Of a stretch of 64,000 nucleotides of DNA, positions 50,077-60,882 are shown in pieces. Made by a program: the position numbers and the translations under genes. The notes under the pieces are model-generated. The model saw only the letters and a program-made list of their open reading frames with translations, was not told the DNA's origin and searched no databases. The stretch lies in contig JANQKC010000035.1 in NCBI GenBank assembly GCA_028281325.1, forward strand, positions 62,001 through 126,000, in the 5' to 3' direction. Each line of letters starts with the position of its first letter. The first letter of the stretch is position 1. This DNA is from Alphaproteobacteria bacterium (GTDB taxonomy: Bacteria > Pseudomonadota > Alphaproteobacteria > UBA8366).

Positions 50077-50831
50077 CGGGTTCTCCAGTCCTAAGCTCCT
50101 TCGGCGATCGGTTGAACGTGGCGGTCATCGGATCGTCGGGCGGCCTCGGCGGCGCATTCGCGGATCATCTCGAAAACGGCGCGACGGTCGCCACCGTCGC
50201 CCGGCTGTCGCGCGCCGAACGAGCCGCCACGCACCACAAAAGCCGCGCGTTCCGTCTCGATCTTCGTGACGAAGACTCCATCGCCACCGCCGCCGCCGAC
50301 CTCAAAAGGTCCGTCGGCGACCTCCATCTCATCCTGGTCGCGACGGGCGTGCTGCATGACGGCGACACGTTGCAGCCAGAAAAAACTTGGCGGTCTCTTT
50401 CCGCGACCGCACTGGAAGAAGCGTTCCGGATAAACACCATCGGACCGTCCCTCGTCGCGAAACACTTCCTTCCGCTGTTGGCGCAGAACCGAAAAACGGC
50501 CTTTGCGGTCTTGTCCGCCCGCGTCGGCAGCATCGGGGACAATCGACTGGGCGGGTGGCATGCCTACCGCGCCTCGAAGGCGGCGCTCAACATGATCATC
50601 AAAACGCTTTCGGTCGAATTGAGCCGGCGCAACCCCCATGCGCTCTGCGTCGCGCTACACCCCGGAACCGTCGAGACCGCGTTATCAGAGCCGTTCAAAG
50701 CAGGCGTCCCGCGTGACGCCCTGTTCCAACCTGCCCATGCCGCCGGGGCTTTGTTGCAGGTTCTCGATGGGCTGGCTCCGGACGCATCGGGCAATGTATA
50801 TGCCTGGGACGGCGCCCGCATTCCGTTCTGA
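50073..50831 (+). CDS. SDR family oxidoreductase (CsgA/C-factor-like)
   Basis: 252 residues if it starts at TTG 50073, which overlaps the DUF393 stop. Cofactor loop GSSGGLGGAF and the active-site tyrosine and lysine in YRASKAALN; the Ser is in VLSARVGS. The pattern GGWHAYRASKAALNM is that of the short SDRs called C-factor or CsgA-like. No ATG is near the N-terminus, so an alternative GTG (50117 region) is possible. Substrate unknown. Confidence 0.82.
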   Translation: MTGSPVLSSFGDRLNVAVIGSSGGLGGAFADHLENGATVATVARLSRAERAATHHKSRAFRLDLRDEDSIATAAADLKRSVGDLHLILVATGVLHDGDTLQPEKTWRSLSATALEEAFRINTIGPSLVAKHFLPLLAQNRKTAFAVLSARVGSIGDNRLGGWHAYRASKAALNMIIKTLSVELSRRNPHALCVALHPGTVETALSEPFKAGVPRDALFQPAHAAGALLQVLDGLAPDASGNVYAWDGARIPF

Positions 50832-50935
50832 CCGGACCCCGCCACGCCGGTTCCGCACGCGGTTCTCGAAAACGCAAGATGAATGCACGCGGCCTATTAG
50901 GGCGCCGAAGCGTAGGGAAGTGGCGGAGGCGGCGC

Positions 50936-51763
50936 TTACGCCGCGACTGTCGTTTGGGCCGTCACCTGTTTCTCGAGTTCCGCGACAAGCTCCGGCGGAA
51001 GCGCCAGCCGTTGGGCAAGAGTATCGAGATAGACACGCTCGGCAGGATCGTCGACGTCGATCGCCATGCGGGACACCAGGTAAATCTCCGTGGCCTGCTC
51101 CACCCCGTCGGCAAGACCGGCGATCTCTTCGAGCGAGGACGGACTCATAAGCGCCTCGAAGACGAAGGACTTGTCGTCGGCATCCAGGTTCAAAGAAGAC
51201 ATATGCGAGAAAATCGTCTTGCGCTCTTCCTCGCACAAATGCCCGTCCGCATTGGCGGCCGAGATCATCGCCCGCACCAACGCAAGCTCGAACGGACGCC
51301 CGTCCCGCCCGACGGCGGCGGACGGTGCGAAGCGGACCTCATCCGCCGCCGGCGTCGCCAGCGCCGGCGCGGCGGAAGGCCCACCAACATAAGAAGATTG
51401 CGGCGGCGGCGCGCTCGCAGGCGCCCTCTGCGCCGGGGCGGCATGTCCAGGTGCAGGATGCGCCGCGCCCGCCGATGCGGTTTCCGCTTTCTGATCCTGC
51501 CACTTCCGGTACGCGCTATGCGCAAGCGCGCCCAACGCCGCGGCGCCGCCATACCCGACGACCCCGCCCGCGAGTTTGCCCACCTTCTTGCGGGTTTTCT
51601 TGCTGCCCATCAACAGGCCGAGCAACCCGCCGGCGGCCAGCCCGCCCAACGCGGCCTTCCCGCTCGAACCGGACAACGCACCGGTCGCCGACCGCAGCTT
51701 ATCGTTCGCGGCAGCGCCCGACTGCGGGCCCAAGAACTGTTCCAGAAGCGACTGGGGATTCAT
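50936..51763 (-). CDS. DUF533 family protein (YebE/TerB-like)
   Basis: 275 residues. An N-terminal Gly/Ala-rich stretch with two weakly hydrophobic segments (GLAAGGLLGLLMGSKK, GGVVGYGGAAALG) precedes a Pro/Ala-rich linker and a C-terminal TerB-like helical domain (LVRAMISAANADGHLCEEERKTIF), whose acidic residues are those of the TerB metal site. Inner-membrane association is likely. Monocistronic, divergent from the hsd operon. Confidence 0.82.
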   Translation of the reverse strand: MNPQSLLEQFLGPQSGAAANDKLRSATGALSGSSGKAALGGLAAGGLLGLLMGSKKTRKKVGKLAGGVVGYGGAAALGALAHSAYRKWQDQKAETASAGAAHPAPGHAAPAQRAPASAPPPQSSYVGGPSAAPALATPAADEVRFAPSAAVGRDGRPFELALVRAMISAANADGHLCEEERKTIFSHMSSLNLDADDKSFVFEALMSPSSLEEIAGLADGVEQATEIYLVSRMAIDVDDPAERVYLDTLAQRLALPPELVAELEKQVTAQTTVAA

Positions 51764-51862
51764 GTTCTACCTCATGTCTTGCATCGACGGGCAGCGGACC
51801 GCACCGCATCGAAAGTTAGGTGGTAGAGCGACCGCAAAAGGTCTAATCGCGGAGAACGGGAC

Positions 51863-51887
51863 TTTTGATAGGAATTCGCTATCAAAA
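51863..51887. promoter_or_regulatory. Perfect 9-bp inverted repeat upstream of hsdM
   Basis: TTTTGATAG (51863-51871) and CTATCAAAA (51879-51887) flank GAATTCG. The gap is AT-rich and lies between the divergent DUF533 and hsdM genes, 132 bp before hsdM. It has the form of an operator for a dimeric repressor. A candidate sigma-70 promoter, TTGCCG-N17-GATACT, lies at about 51935-51963. Confidence 0.45.
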
Positions 51888-52018
51888 TACACGCACAACG
51901 ATAAAGAACATTTCCGGCAGCCGCCGGACAGATATTGCCGCCGCGCTGGATTAGCGGGATACTTATAATAGCTTAGGCGAACAACCATTAGCGATAATCA
52001 ACCGGGGAGACGACCTGT

Positions 52019-53635
52019 ATGCCACGCGGACGACCGCGAAAACGCGCCGACAAGAAGGACAAGAAGGACATGAACAACGGGGCCAATCTCGGTTTCGAGG
52101 CGCAGCTCTGGGCCGCGGCGGATAAGCTGCGCGGCAATATGGAGCCGTCCGACTATAAGCATGTCGCCCTCGGCCTGATCTTCCTGAAATATATTTCGGA
52201 CGCCTTCGAGGCGAAGCGGGCGGCGTTGCTGAAGGAGGAACTGGCCGACGCGGAGGACCCGGAAGAGTATGTCGCCGAGAACGTCTTCTGGGTGCCGAAG
52301 GAGGCCCGCTGGTCGCACCTGCAAGCCAACGCCAAGCAGCCTACGATCGGGACGCTGATCGACGAGGCGATGCAGGCCCTCGAAACGAAGAACGACAGCC
52401 TGAAAGGCGTGCTGCCGAAGGATTACGCCCGCCCCGCCCTCAACAAGATCATGCTGGGCGAGTTGATCGACCTCGTCAGCGGCATCGGCATGGGCGAGGA
52501 AGCGGATCGCTCCCGCGACATCCTCGGCCGCGTCTACGAGTATTTCCTCAGCGGGTTCGCCGGCGCGGAAGGCAAGCGCGGCGGCGAGTTCTACACCCCG
52601 CAATCCGTCGTCCGGCTTCTGGTCGAGATGCTGGAGCCCTATAAGGGCCGCGTCTACGACCCCTGCTGCGGCTCCGGCGGCATGTTCGTCCAGTCCGAAC
52701 GGTTCGTCGAGGAACATGGCGGACGCCGGGGCGACATCGCCGTCTACGGGCAGGAGAGCAATTATACCACCTGGCGGCTGGCCAAGATGAACCTGGCCGT
52801 GCGCGGCATCGACGCCGACATCCGCTGGAACAACGAGGGCAGCTTTCACAAGGACGAACTGCCGGACCTCCGGGCCGACCACGTCCTCGCCAATCCGCCC
52901 TTCAACATCTCGGATTGGGGCGGCGACCGCCTGCGCGACGACCTGCGCTGGAAATTCGGCTTGCCGCCCGTGGGCAACGCCAATTACGCCTGGCTCCAGC
53001 ACATCTATCACCACCTGACCCCGACCGGCACGGCGGGCGTGGTGCTCGCCAACGGCTCCATGTCCTCCGGTCAATCCGGCGAAGGCGACATCCGCCGCGC
53101 CATGGTCGAGGGCGACGTGGTGGACTGCATGGTCGCCCTGCCCGGCCAGCTTTTCTACGCGACCCAAATCCCCGCCTGCCTGTGGTTCCTGACCCGCAAC
53201 AAGAATCCCGGCGCGTCCTCAAGCAGCGATGCGGCAGGACAGGAAAGCGCCTGGCGCGACCGGCGCGGCGAGGTACTGTTCATCGACGCCCGCAAGCTCG
53301 GTCATCTGGTCGACCGGACACGGCGGGAGTTCGCCGACGAGGACATCGCCAAGATCGTCGAGACCTACCACGCCTGGCGCGGCGAACCCGGCGCTGGCGC
53401 CTACGCGGATGAGCCGGGATTCTGCAAAGCCGCGACGTTGGAAGAGATCAGGAACCACAACCACGTCCTGACGCCGGGCCGCTATGTCGGCGCGGCGGTG
53501 GCAGAGGTCGACGATGTGCCCTTCGAGGAGCGATTTACGGCGTTGAAGAAGACGCTTGCGGCGCAGTTTGCCGAGGCTGAGGAGCTAAGCGCCACCATCC
53601 AGACGAAGCTGGAAGAGGTGGATGCGCATGGGTGA
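52019..53635 (+). CDS. hsdM: Type I restriction-modification system, DNA methyltransferase subunit HsdM
   Basis: 538 residues. The N-terminal helical domain (about 20-150) is followed by the methylase domain with motif [12 protein letters not shown] and motif IV NPPFN in [12 protein letters not shown], so it methylates adenine N6 using S-adenosylmethionine. It begins [16 protein letters not shown], an unusually basic tail. It forms a 2:1 complex with HsdS. The start has GGGGAG 9 bases upstream. HsdS begins inside its end by 8-14 bp. Confidence 0.96.
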   Translation: MPRGRPRKRADKKDKKDMNNGANLGFEAQLWAAADKLRGNMEPSDYKHVALGLIFLKYISDAFEAKRAALLKEELADAEDPEEYVAENVFWVPKEARWSHLQANAKQPTIGTLIDEAMQALETKNDSLKGVLPKDYARPALNKIMLGELIDLVSGIGMGEEADRSRDILGRVYEYFLSGFAGAEGKRGGEFYTPQSVVRLLVEMLEPYKGRVYDPCCGSGGMFVQSERFVEEHGGRRGDIAVYGQESNYTTWRLAKMNLAVRGIDADIRWNNEGSFHKDELPDLRADHVLANPPFNISDWGGDRLRDDLRWKFGLPPVGNANYAWLQHIYHHLTPTGTAGVVLANGSMSSGQSGEGDIRRAMVEGDVVDCMVALPGQLFYATQIPACLWFLTRNKNPGASSSSDAAGQESAWRDRRGEVLFIDARKLGHLVDRTRREFADEDIAKIVETYHAWRGEPGAGAYADEPGFCKAATLEEIRNHNHVLTPGRYVGAAVAEVDDVPFEERFTALKKTLAAQFAEAEELSATIQTKLEEVDAHG

Positions 53636-54923
53636 GTGGCGGCAAGTGCGGCTTGGTGATTTAGGTGAGGTGAACCGTGGACGGTCTCGACACCGTCCGC
53701 GTAATGCCCCACACCTCTATGGCGGGCCGTACCCGTTCATTCAGACCGGCGACATCAAAGGGTCCAACGGCCGAATTACGAGACACTCCCAGAACTATTC
53801 AGAAGTGGGGTTGGCCCAGAGCAGACTGTGGCCGGAGGGAACGATGGTGATCACCATCGCTGCAAACATAGCTGAGACCGCGATCCTCACCTATCCAGCC
53901 TGTTTTCCGGATAGTGTTGTTGGTTTTATTGCTGATCCGAAGAAAGCAAATGTCCGCTTCATTGAGTATCTGTTTCGATACCACAAACAGCAGATTCAAC
54001 ACGAAAACGTTGGGACCGGAAGCGTCCAAGACAACATCAATCTGCAAACTTTTGAACGCTTGATTCTGGGTGTCCCTGACCTTGAAGAACAAGGCCGGAT
54101 CGTGAGTGTCCTCGGTGCTCTCGACGACAAGATCGAGTTGAACCGGCGGATGAACGAGACACTGGAGGCGATGGCGCGGGCGATCTTCAAGGACTGGTTC
54201 GTCGATTTCGGCCCCACCCGCGCCAAGGCCGAAGGCCGCGCCCCCTACCTCGCCCCCAACCTCTGGAACCTGTTCCCCGACACCCTCGACGACGAGGACA
54301 AACCGGTTGGCTGGGAGATGCGACCTCTTAAAGATTTCTTTTCAATCATTGGCGGTGGCACTCCCAAAACTTCAATCGAAGAGTATTGGAACGGTGAGAT
54401 TCCATGGTTTTCTGTGGTCGACACGCCACCCAAGGGCAGCGTCTTTGTGATTGGGACGGATAAGTCGATCACACAACGCGGATTAAAGGAAAGTTCAGCT
54501 CGCCTTATCCCTGAGGGGACGACAATAATTTCAGCGCGCGGAACGGTAGGCAATTTGGCCATGGCCGCGCAGGAGATGGCTTTTAATCAGTCTTGTTATG
54601 CTTTGCAGTGTAATGAAAACACAGGAGACTGTTTCGTATACTTAGCTGCCGACCAAATGGTTAGCCAACTCCAATCGATGGCCCATGGGTCGGTCTTTTC
54701 TACGATTACGCGACAAACCTTTGAAGCCATTTCTATGGCGATGCCTTTGAGTTCTAATATGAACGTCTTCGAGGACATCGTCGTACCGTTATTTCAGCGA
54801 ATTGGGTCGAACGTTGCAGAGTCCCGCTCCCTCGCCCAGACCCGCGATCTCCTCCTCCCCAAGCTCATGTCCGGTGAAATCCGCCTCGCCGAGGCCGAGA
54901 AAGTCGTGGAGGCCGTGGCATGA
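53628..54923 (+). CDS. hsdS: Type I restriction-modification system, specificity subunit HsdS
   Basis: 431 residues, two target-recognition domains each followed by a conserved helical spacer. TRD1 is about 2-155, spacer 1 ([40 protein letters not shown]) about 156-200, TRD2 about 230-370, spacer 2 to the end. Both TRDs are clearly more AT-rich than the spacers, as expected for exchanged [18 protein letters not shown] is the usual N-terminus, so I use ATG 53628; an ATG at 53622 is also in frame. The recognition sequence cannot be read from the protein. Confidence 0.95.
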   Translation: MGEWRQVRLGDLGEVNRGRSRHRPRNAPHLYGGPYPFIQTGDIKGSNGRITRHSQNYSEVGLAQSRLWPEGTMVITIAANIAETAILTYPACFPDSVVGFIADPKKANVRFIEYLFRYHKQQIQHENVGTGSVQDNINLQTFERLILGVPDLEEQGRIVSVLGALDDKIELNRRMNETLEAMARAIFKDWFVDFGPTRAKAEGRAPYLAPNLWNLFPDTLDDEDKPVGWEMRPLKDFFSIIGGGTPKTSIEEYWNGEIPWFSVVDTPPKGSVFVIGTDKSITQRGLKESSARLIPEGTTIISARGTVGNLAMAAQEMAFNQSCYALQCNENTGDCFVYLAADQMVSQLQSMAHGSVFSTITRQTFEAISMAMPLSSNMNVFEDIVVPLFQRIGSNVAESRSLAQTRDLLLPKLMSGEIRLAEAEKVVEAVA

Positions 54924-55915
54924 GCGAATACCGTCTCGGAACCCTGCAACGTGTCGAGCTTCGCGACATCTGGCTCAGCGAAGCGGCCGACTTCACGCCC
55001 TGGCTCGCGCGCGAAGAAAATCTTGCCATCTTGGGCGAGACAATCGGCGTGGAATTGGAGTTGGAGGCACAAGAGAAGAATGTCGGGCCGTTCCGCGCCG
55101 ACATCCTTTGCAAGGACCCAGACACCGACAATTGGGTCTTGATCGAGAATCAGCTCGCGCGCACGGATCACAGCCATCTCGGGCAACTTCTCACCTATGC
55201 GGCGGGTTTGCAGGCGGTGACGATCGTCTGGGTTGCCGCACCCTTCATCGACGAGCATCGCGCGACGCTCGACTGGCTCAACGAGATTACCGACGGACGC
55301 TTTCGCTTTTTCGGCCTCGAAGTCGAGCTATGGCGGATCGGTGACTCGCCGCCCGCGCCCCGTTTCAATGTCGTCTCCAAACCGAACGACTGGACACGGT
55401 CGGTCGGCCGCGCCGCGCGACAGATTGATGAAATGCCGACGACCGAGACGAAGGCACAGCAACTCCGTTATTGGCAGGCGCTGAACGCCCATATCGAGGC
55501 CCGGCAAGCGGACATCCGCACGCGTACGCCGCGGCCCCAGCACTGGACGACATTCAGCATCGGAAGATCGGGCTTCCAACTGGCGGCCAAGGTCAACACC
55601 GTCGACAATCGAATCGGCGTTGAACTTTTTATTCGGGGAGATGACGCCAAGGGCTATTTCTTCCTGCTTCGTGAACAAAAAGAGGAAATCGACCGGGCTG
55701 TCGGAGAGGCGCTAAGTTGGGAAGACCTGCCCGAGCGAATCGGCTCCCGCATCGCTCTCTACAAAGAGAGTGTCGACCCGACCGACGAGGCGGATTGGCC
55801 CGCCCAACATGAGTGGATGACCGATGCCTTGGTGCGCCTGGATGGCGCGTTGCGCCAGCGTGTCCGCGCATTGGACATCGAAGAAGTCCGAGAGTCGGCG
55901 AAGGATTCGGGATGA
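54920..55915 (+). CDS. DUF4268-type protein with PD-(D/E)XK nuclease-like core, within the hsd operon
   Basis: 331 residues, placed between hsdS and hsdR and overlapping both by 4 bp (ATGA). The N-terminal half carries a PD-(D/E)XK-like core: Asp61 in [11 protein letters not shown] and Glu76-x-Gln78 in WVLIENQ, then [11 protein letters not shown], the helix that follows in many of these folds. The C-terminal half (about 165-331, [40 protein letters not shown]) looks like the DUF4268 domain. Such proteins are found beside defence genes; a second nuclease or a modulator of the HsdR complex is my inference, not known. Confidence 0.82.
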   Translation: MSEYRLGTLQRVELRDIWLSEAADFTPWLAREENLAILGETIGVELELEAQEKNVGPFRADILCKDPDTDNWVLIENQLARTDHSHLGQLLTYAAGLQAVTIVWVAAPFIDEHRATLDWLNEITDGRFRFFGLEVELWRIGDSPPAPRFNVVSKPNDWTRSVGRAARQIDEMPTTETKAQQLRYWQALNAHIEARQADIRTRTPRPQHWTTFSIGRSGFQLAAKVNTVDNRIGVELFIRGDDAKGYFFLLREQKEEIDRAVGEALSWEDLPERIGSRIALYKESVDPTDEADWPAQHEWMTDALVRLDGALRQRVRALDIEEVRESAKDSG

Positions 55916-58900
55916 ACAGATTCTCGGAGGATCATGTCGAGCAGGCTGCTCTCGAATGGCTCTCCGGGCTCGGTTACGGCGTTGCGCACGGGCCGGATAT
56001 CTCGCCGGACGGGCCGACGCCGGAGCGGATCAGCTATGACGCGGTGGTCCTGATCGCCCGGCTGCGCGCCGCCCTCGAACGACTGAACCCGCACCTGCCG
56101 GCGGCGACGTTCGAGGAGGTGCTGCGCAAGGTCCAACAGGTCGAGACACCCTCGCTTGTCGAAGAGAATCGGCGGCTGCATCGGTTCCTGGTCGAGGGCG
56201 TGCCGGTCGAGGTGCCGCGGGAGGACGGCAGCATCGCCGGCGATACGGCCTATCTGATCGACTTCGACGACCCCGACCGGAACGACTGGCTGGCGGTCAA
56301 CCAGTTCACCGTGATCGAGAATAAGAACAACCGGCGACCCGACGTGGTCGTGTTCGTCAACGGCCTGCCGCTGGCCGTGATCGAATTGAAGAACCCCGGC
56401 GACGAGAACGCCACGCTCGACGGGGCCTATAACCAGCTTCAAACCTACAAGAATCAGATACCGTCGCTGTTCCGAACCAACGGCGTGATCGTCACGTCCG
56501 ACGGGATCAAGGCGCGCGTCGGATCATTGACCGCCAACATCGAACGGTTCATGCCGTGGCGCACCACGGACGGCGCGACGATCGCACCGAAAGATGCGGC
56601 CGAGTTGGATACGCTGGTGGAAGGTGTTTTCGAACGTGGGCGTTTCTTGACCTTGCTTCGGGATTTCACCGTGTTCGGCGACACCGGCGGCGGGCTTGTG
56701 AAGATCGTCGCGGGCTATCACCAATTTCACGCCGTCGAGAAGGCGGTAAGGGCGACGATCCGGGCGATGCCGGCCCCGCTATCGGCCGGTCGCGATCCTG
56801 CGCCGGGCCTGCGCGAAGACCCGGCCGTCTACGGCCTGCCCGACGCCCGGGATCATCCCAGAGGCGACAAGCGCGTCGGCGTCATCTGGCATACGCAAGG
56901 GTCGGGCAAGAGCCTTCTCATGGCGTTCTACGCCGGGCAGTTGGTGCGCCAGCCCGCGCTGGAGAATCCCACGATCGTCGTCGTCACGGACCGCAATGAT
57001 TTGGACGACCAGCTCTTCACCACCTTCTCGATGTGCCGCGACCTGATCCGCCAGACGCCGCAGCAAGCGGTGGATCGCGCCGATCTGCAAAAAGTCCTGA
57101 CCCGGCCGTCCGGCGGCGTGATTTTTACCACCATTCAGAAGTTTTCGCCCGAGCCGGGCGAGACGGACTATCCGGTGCTGACCGACCGCCGGAACGTGGT
57201 CGTGATCGCCGACGAGGCGCACCGCAGCCAATACGGATTCAGCGCGAGGATGAACCGCAGGACCGGTGCCATTGCGCACGGCTTCGCGAAATACCTGCGG
57301 GACGCCCTGCCGAACGCTTCCTTCATCGGCTTTACCGGCACGCCGATCGAGAAAGAGGACGTGAACACGCCCGCCGTCTTCGGCAACTATATCGACGTGT
57401 ACGATATCAACCGCGGCGTCGAGGACGGTGCGACGGTACCGATCTATTACGAGAGCCGCCTCGCCCGGATCGAGTTGGACGACGATGCGACGGCGACGAT
57501 CGATGACGATGTCGCCGACCTTACCGAAGACGAGGCGCAAGACGAGCAGGAACGACTAAAGCGAAAATGGGCGACCATCGAGGCGGTCGTCGGGGCAGAG
57601 AATCGCCTTGCGATCGTCGCGAACGACCTGGTGCGGCATTTCGAGGACCGCATCGTCGGCATGGACGGTAAGGCCATGATCGTCTGCATGAGCCGCCGAA
57701 TCTGCGTCGCGCTCTACGACCAAATCGTAAAACTGCGACCGGAGTGGCACAGCGACGACGACGAAGCTGGCGTTTTGAAGATCGTCATGACGGGTGCGGC
57801 GTCCGACCCGCCGGAATGGCAGCCGCATATCGGCGGCGCGGCCCGCCGCGAACTGCTCGCCAAGCGGGCCAAAGACCCGAAGGACGCGCTCAAGCTGGTG
57901 ATCGTGCGGGATATGTGGCTGACCGGCTTCGATGCGCCCAGCATGCACACGATGTATATCGACAAGCCCATGCGCGGCCATGGGCTGATGCAGGCGATCG
58001 CCCGCGTGAACCGGGTGTTCCGCGACAAGCCCGCCGGACTGATCGTGGACTACATCGGCATCGCGCAGAACCTCAAAACAGCGCTTGGCCAGTATTCGCG
58101 GGACGACCGGAAACACGCCGGCATCGACGAGCGCGCGGCCGTCGCCTTGATGCGGGAGAAATACGAAATCGTCCGCGACATGTTCCATGGGTTTGATTAC
58201 CAGGCCGGGCTGACCGGGCCGCCGCAAGCCCGGCTGGCCGCTCTTGCCGGCGCGATGAATTGGGTCCTCGACATGCAGCAGCGCGCGGCGGCCGAGGAAA
58301 AGACCGAGGACGGCAAGAAACGTGCGCACCGCCGTTTCAGCGATGCCGTGCTCGAATTGTCGAAAGCGTTCGCGCTCGCCGCCGCGAGCGACGACGCGCG
58401 GGACATCCGGGATGAAGTCGGTTTCTTTCAAACCGTCCGAGCCGCGCTCGCGAAAAACACGCCCGGTGACGGCACGACATCCGCCGAGCGCGATTTCGCC
58501 GTGCAGCAGATCGTCAGCCGCGCGGTCGTCTCAACGGAGATTGTCGATATCCTCGAAGCCGCCGGACTGGAGACGCCGGATATTTCGATCCTATCCGATG
58601 AATTTCTCGCCGAGGTTCAAGGGATGGAAAAGAAGAATCTGGCCATGGAAGCGCTGCGCAAGCTGCTGAACGGCGAGATTCACTCACAAAGTCAGATCAA
58701 TGTTGTGCAAACGCGCGCCTTTTCAGAGCGGCTTGAGGAAGCGATCGCCCGGTACCACTCAAACGCGATTACAACGGCGGAAGTCATCCAAGAACTAATC
58801 AAACTGGCGAAGGACGTTCGCAACGCACGCCGACGCGGCGAGGAAGAGGGGCTGAGTCAGGAAGAGATTTCGTTCTATGACGCCTTGGCCGAGAACGATA

Positions 58901-59136
58901 GCGCGATCGAAGTCATGGGCGACGAGCACCTGCGCGTGATTGCGCATGAACTGCTGAACAGCCTGAAAAACAACGTTACGGTGGACTGGGTACACCGTGA
59001 ATCCGCCCGCGCCCGCATGCGGATTTTGGTCAAGCATATCCTCCGCAGGCACGGTTATCCGCCCGACCTCCAGGATGCCGCCGTTCAGACGGTGCTGCAA
59101 CAAGCCGAAGTCTTGTCTGCACAATGGGCTGCGTAA
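55912..59136 (+). CDS. hsdR: Type I restriction-modification system, endonuclease/translocase subunit HsdR
   Basis: 1074 residues. The N-terminal nuclease domain has the catalytic PD-(D/E)XK residues in [20 protein letters not shown]. The SF2 motor follows: Walker [14 protein letters not shown], motif [12 protein letters not shown], motif [13 protein letters not shown] and motif V-VI in the [31 protein letters not shown] stretch. A C-terminal helical domain binds HsdM/S. Translocates DNA and cleaves unmethylated sites. ATG 55912 overlaps the stop of the DUF4268 gene. Confidence 0.95.
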   Translation: MNRFSEDHVEQAALEWLSGLGYGVAHGPDISPDGPTPERISYDAVVLIARLRAALERLNPHLPAATFEEVLRKVQQVETPSLVEENRRLHRFLVEGVPVEVPREDGSIAGDTAYLIDFDDPDRNDWLAVNQFTVIENKNNRRPDVVVFVNGLPLAVIELKNPGDENATLDGAYNQLQTYKNQIPSLFRTNGVIVTSDGIKARVGSLTANIERFMPWRTTDGATIAPKDAAELDTLVEGVFERGRFLTLLRDFTVFGDTGGGLVKIVAGYHQFHAVEKAVRATIRAMPAPLSAGRDPAPGLREDPAVYGLPDARDHPRGDKRVGVIWHTQGSGKSLLMAFYAGQLVRQPALENPTIVVVTDRNDLDDQLFTTFSMCRDLIRQTPQQAVDRADLQKVLTRPSGGVIFTTIQKFSPEPGETDYPVLTDRRNVVVIADEAHRSQYGFSARMNRRTGAIAHGFAKYLRDALPNASFIGFTGTPIEKEDVNTPAVFGNYIDVYDINRGVEDGATVPIYYESRLARIELDDDATATIDDDVADLTEDEAQDEQERLKRKWATIEAVVGAENRLAIVANDLVRHFEDRIVGMDGKAMIVCMSRRICVALYDQIVKLRPEWHSDDDEAGVLKIVMTGAASDPPEWQPHIGGAARRELLAKRAKDPKDALKLVIVRDMWLTGFDAPSMHTMYIDKPMRGHGLMQAIARVNRVFRDKPAGLIVDYIGIAQNLKTALGQYSRDDRKHAGIDERAAVALMREKYEIVRDMFHGFDYQAGLTGPPQARLAALAGAMNWVLDMQQRAAAEEKTEDGKKRAHRRFSDAVLELSKAFALAAASDDARDIRDEVGFFQTVRAALAKNTPGDGTTSAERDFAVQQIVSRAVVSTEIVDILEAAGLETPDISILSDEFLAEVQGMEKKNLAMEALRKLLNGEIHSQSQINVVQTRAFSERLEEAIARYHSNAITTAEVIQELIKLAKDVRNARRRGEEEGLSQEEISFYDALAENDSAIEVMGDEHLRVIAHELLNSLKNNVTVDWVHRESARARMRILVKHILRRHGYPPDLQDAAVQTVLQQAEVLSAQWAA

Positions 59137-59166
59137 AGGCCCAACCATCTGAAAGAAAAGAAAAAA

Positions 59167-59242
59167 TGGTGCCCAGGGGCTGACTCGAACAGCCGACACG
59201 CGGATTTTCAGTCCACTGCTCTACCAACTGAGCTACCTGGGC
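59167..59242 (-). tRNA. tRNA-Phe (anticodon GAA), CCA encoded
   Basis: 76 nt including the CCA end. The acceptor stem is GCCCAGG/CCTGGGC, D arm GCTCAGTTGGTAGAGC, anticodon loop CTGAAAA and T loop TTCGAGT with stem GGCTG/CAGCC. It ends 31 bp after hsdR, on the opposite strand; a T-tract (TTTTTTC) follows its 3' end. The housekeeping block continues to the right. Confidence 0.97.
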
Positions 59243-59320
59243 ACGGCGCGGAACGCGCGGACCGCATTTCATAGTCAAATCCCGGTCGCGTGTCCACCGT
59301 CAAGTATACCGGAACAGGCG

Positions 59321-59506
59321 TCAGTCGCCATTCTCGCGGCGCTCGAACGGCACGATCTCGGCGGAATCCGCCGGTTCGTCCGTGGGGACGCGGTAGGAAT
59401 CGTTGAGCCAACGGCCGAGATCGAGGTCCGCGCAGCGTTTGGAACAGAACGGTCTGAATTCCTGCTCCCGCGGCTTTCCGCAAACCGGGCACTTCTTTTC
59501 CGCCAT
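59321..59506 (-). CDS. yacG: DNA gyrase inhibitor YacG
   Basis: 61 residues from ATG 59506. The zinc knuckle KKCPVCGKP and PFCSKRCADLDLGRWLNDSYRVP are the YacG family signature; the four Cys bind Zn2+. YacG binds GyrB and inhibits gyrase. The start overlaps the stop of the RNase G-like gene by one base (TGATG), so it is coupled to it. Confidence 0.93.
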   Translation of the reverse strand: MAEKKCPVCGKPREQEFRPFCSKRCADLDLGRWLNDSYRVPTDEPADSAEIVPFERRENGD

Positions 59507-60882
59507 CACGACCTTCCCTCTCGCATCACTTCAAACCCCTCGCAAGCCGGATCGGCCCGCACGTCCAGCGGCTGGCCGAGCCGCCGCACCGTTTCGTCGA
59601 GCGCGCCCTTGAGCGGCCCGTCCAAGGCCGCCGCGATGCCCGGCGCGCAGCGCAAGACCGGACGGCCCGCGCCGAGCTGCCGCAACACGGCCCGCAGCGC
59701 CGCGCAGGCCTGGGCGTCGGGCCGCAACGGCGCATCCGTCCGGCGCGCGTCCAGCATCAGGCCGGACAGGGCCACGCCCCGGCGCTGCCGCGTCACCTCC
59801 ACCAAGCCGGCCGAGGTCATGCCGAGGACATCCACGGTCACCCGGTCGCGGGCAAAGGCGCGGCGGACCGATTCCACCAGCTTTCGATTGTTCGCCTTGC
59901 TGCGCATCGTCACGAAGTCGATGACGATCAACCCCGCGATATTGCGCAGCATGACCTGACGGGCGACGATCTCGGCCGCCGCGCGATTGAGCGACAGCAC
60001 GGCATCCTCGCCACGGCGGCCGCCCCCGGCCGCGCCCATATTCACATCGATCGCCGTCAGCGCCTCGACCTCGTCGAACACCGCCGTGCCGCCGCGCGGC
60101 AAGGCAACGGTGCGGGAGAGGGCTTCATCGATCTGTTCTTCCGCGCCCAAGGCTTCGAACAAGGGCGTCGGATCGTCATGAAACGCGATCCTGCCCGCCA
60201 GGTCCGGCGTGGCGGCCGCAGCCTTGGCGGCGGTATCGGCGACCTGCCGCCGGTCGTCCAGAATGATATCGCCCGTCGGGGCTTCGTCCCGGAGAACACG
60301 GTCGATCAGCCCAGCCGCCGGCTGAAGCACCCCGGGCGCGTCGGCCATGGCCTCGATCTCGGACCAGCGCGTGCGCAGCCTTTCCGCCTCCGCCAACAGG
60401 TCCTCGGCCGAGGCCAGCTCGGCGTTACGGCGCACCGTAAAGCCTTCGCCGTCGCGCACGGCCGACCGGACCGACGGCTCCAGGTCTGTCCTGACCCGGT
60501 TGGGGATCGAACGCGGCCATCGCAGATCGCTGTCGTCGGGCTTGAACACGAGATAGCGCCCGGTCAGCGACGGCGACCGCCCGACCGCGGGCCCCTTTTC
60601 CCCCCAACCGTCGCGCATGACCTGAACGATCAGGTTCTGTCCCTCATGCAGCCCCTTGGCGCGCGGCAGAAAGGCGGCGTCCGCCAAACCGCAATTCAGG
60701 AACGCCCCTTGAGTCGCCTTCTCAACACGGGTTACGCGGCCCCGGCAGATCGTCCCGACGAGGCTCGTCGCGCCGAGCCGGTCGATGTGCAGGCCGACCA
60801 GCGCGCCCTCGTCGTCCAGCATCGCCGCCCGCGTTTCGCCGGGCGAACATTCGATCAGCACATCATGCACGCGGCCGGTCAT
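59506..60882 (-). CDS. Ribonuclease E/G family protein (RNase G-like)
   Basis: 458 residues. An S1-like N-terminal domain is recognised in GALVGLHIDR, GRVTRVEKATQGAFLNCGL, DAAFLPRAKG. The catalytic region has the metal Asp residues in TAIDVNMGA and GLIVIDFVTM. The CxxC zinc link of RNase E is absent, and there is no long unstructured C-terminal tail, which points to the short RNase G form. Cleaves single-stranded RNA in rRNA/tRNA and mRNA decay. Start MTGRVHDVLIE (60882) overlaps maf by 4 bp. Confidence 0.9.
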   Translation of the reverse strand: MTGRVHDVLIECSPGETRAAMLDDEGALVGLHIDRLGATSLVGTICRGRVTRVEKATQGAFLNCGLADAAFLPRAKGLHEGQNLIVQVMRDGWGEKGPAVGRSPSLTGRYLVFKPDDSDLRWPRSIPNRVRTDLEPSVRSAVRDGEGFTVRRNAELASAEDLLAEAERLRTRWSEIEAMADAPGVLQPAAGLIDRVLRDEAPTGDIILDDRRQVADTAAKAAAATPDLAGRIAFHDDPTPLFEALGAEEQIDEALSRTVALPRGGTAVFDEVEALTAIDVNMGAAGGGRRGEDAVLSLNRAAAEIVARQVMLRNIAGLIVIDFVTMRSKANNRKLVESVRRAFARDRVTVDVLGMTSAGLVEVTRQRRGVALSGLMLDARRTDAPLRPDAQACAALRAVLRQLGAGRPVLRCAPGIAAALDGPLKGALDETVRRLGQPLDVRADPACEGFEVMREGRS

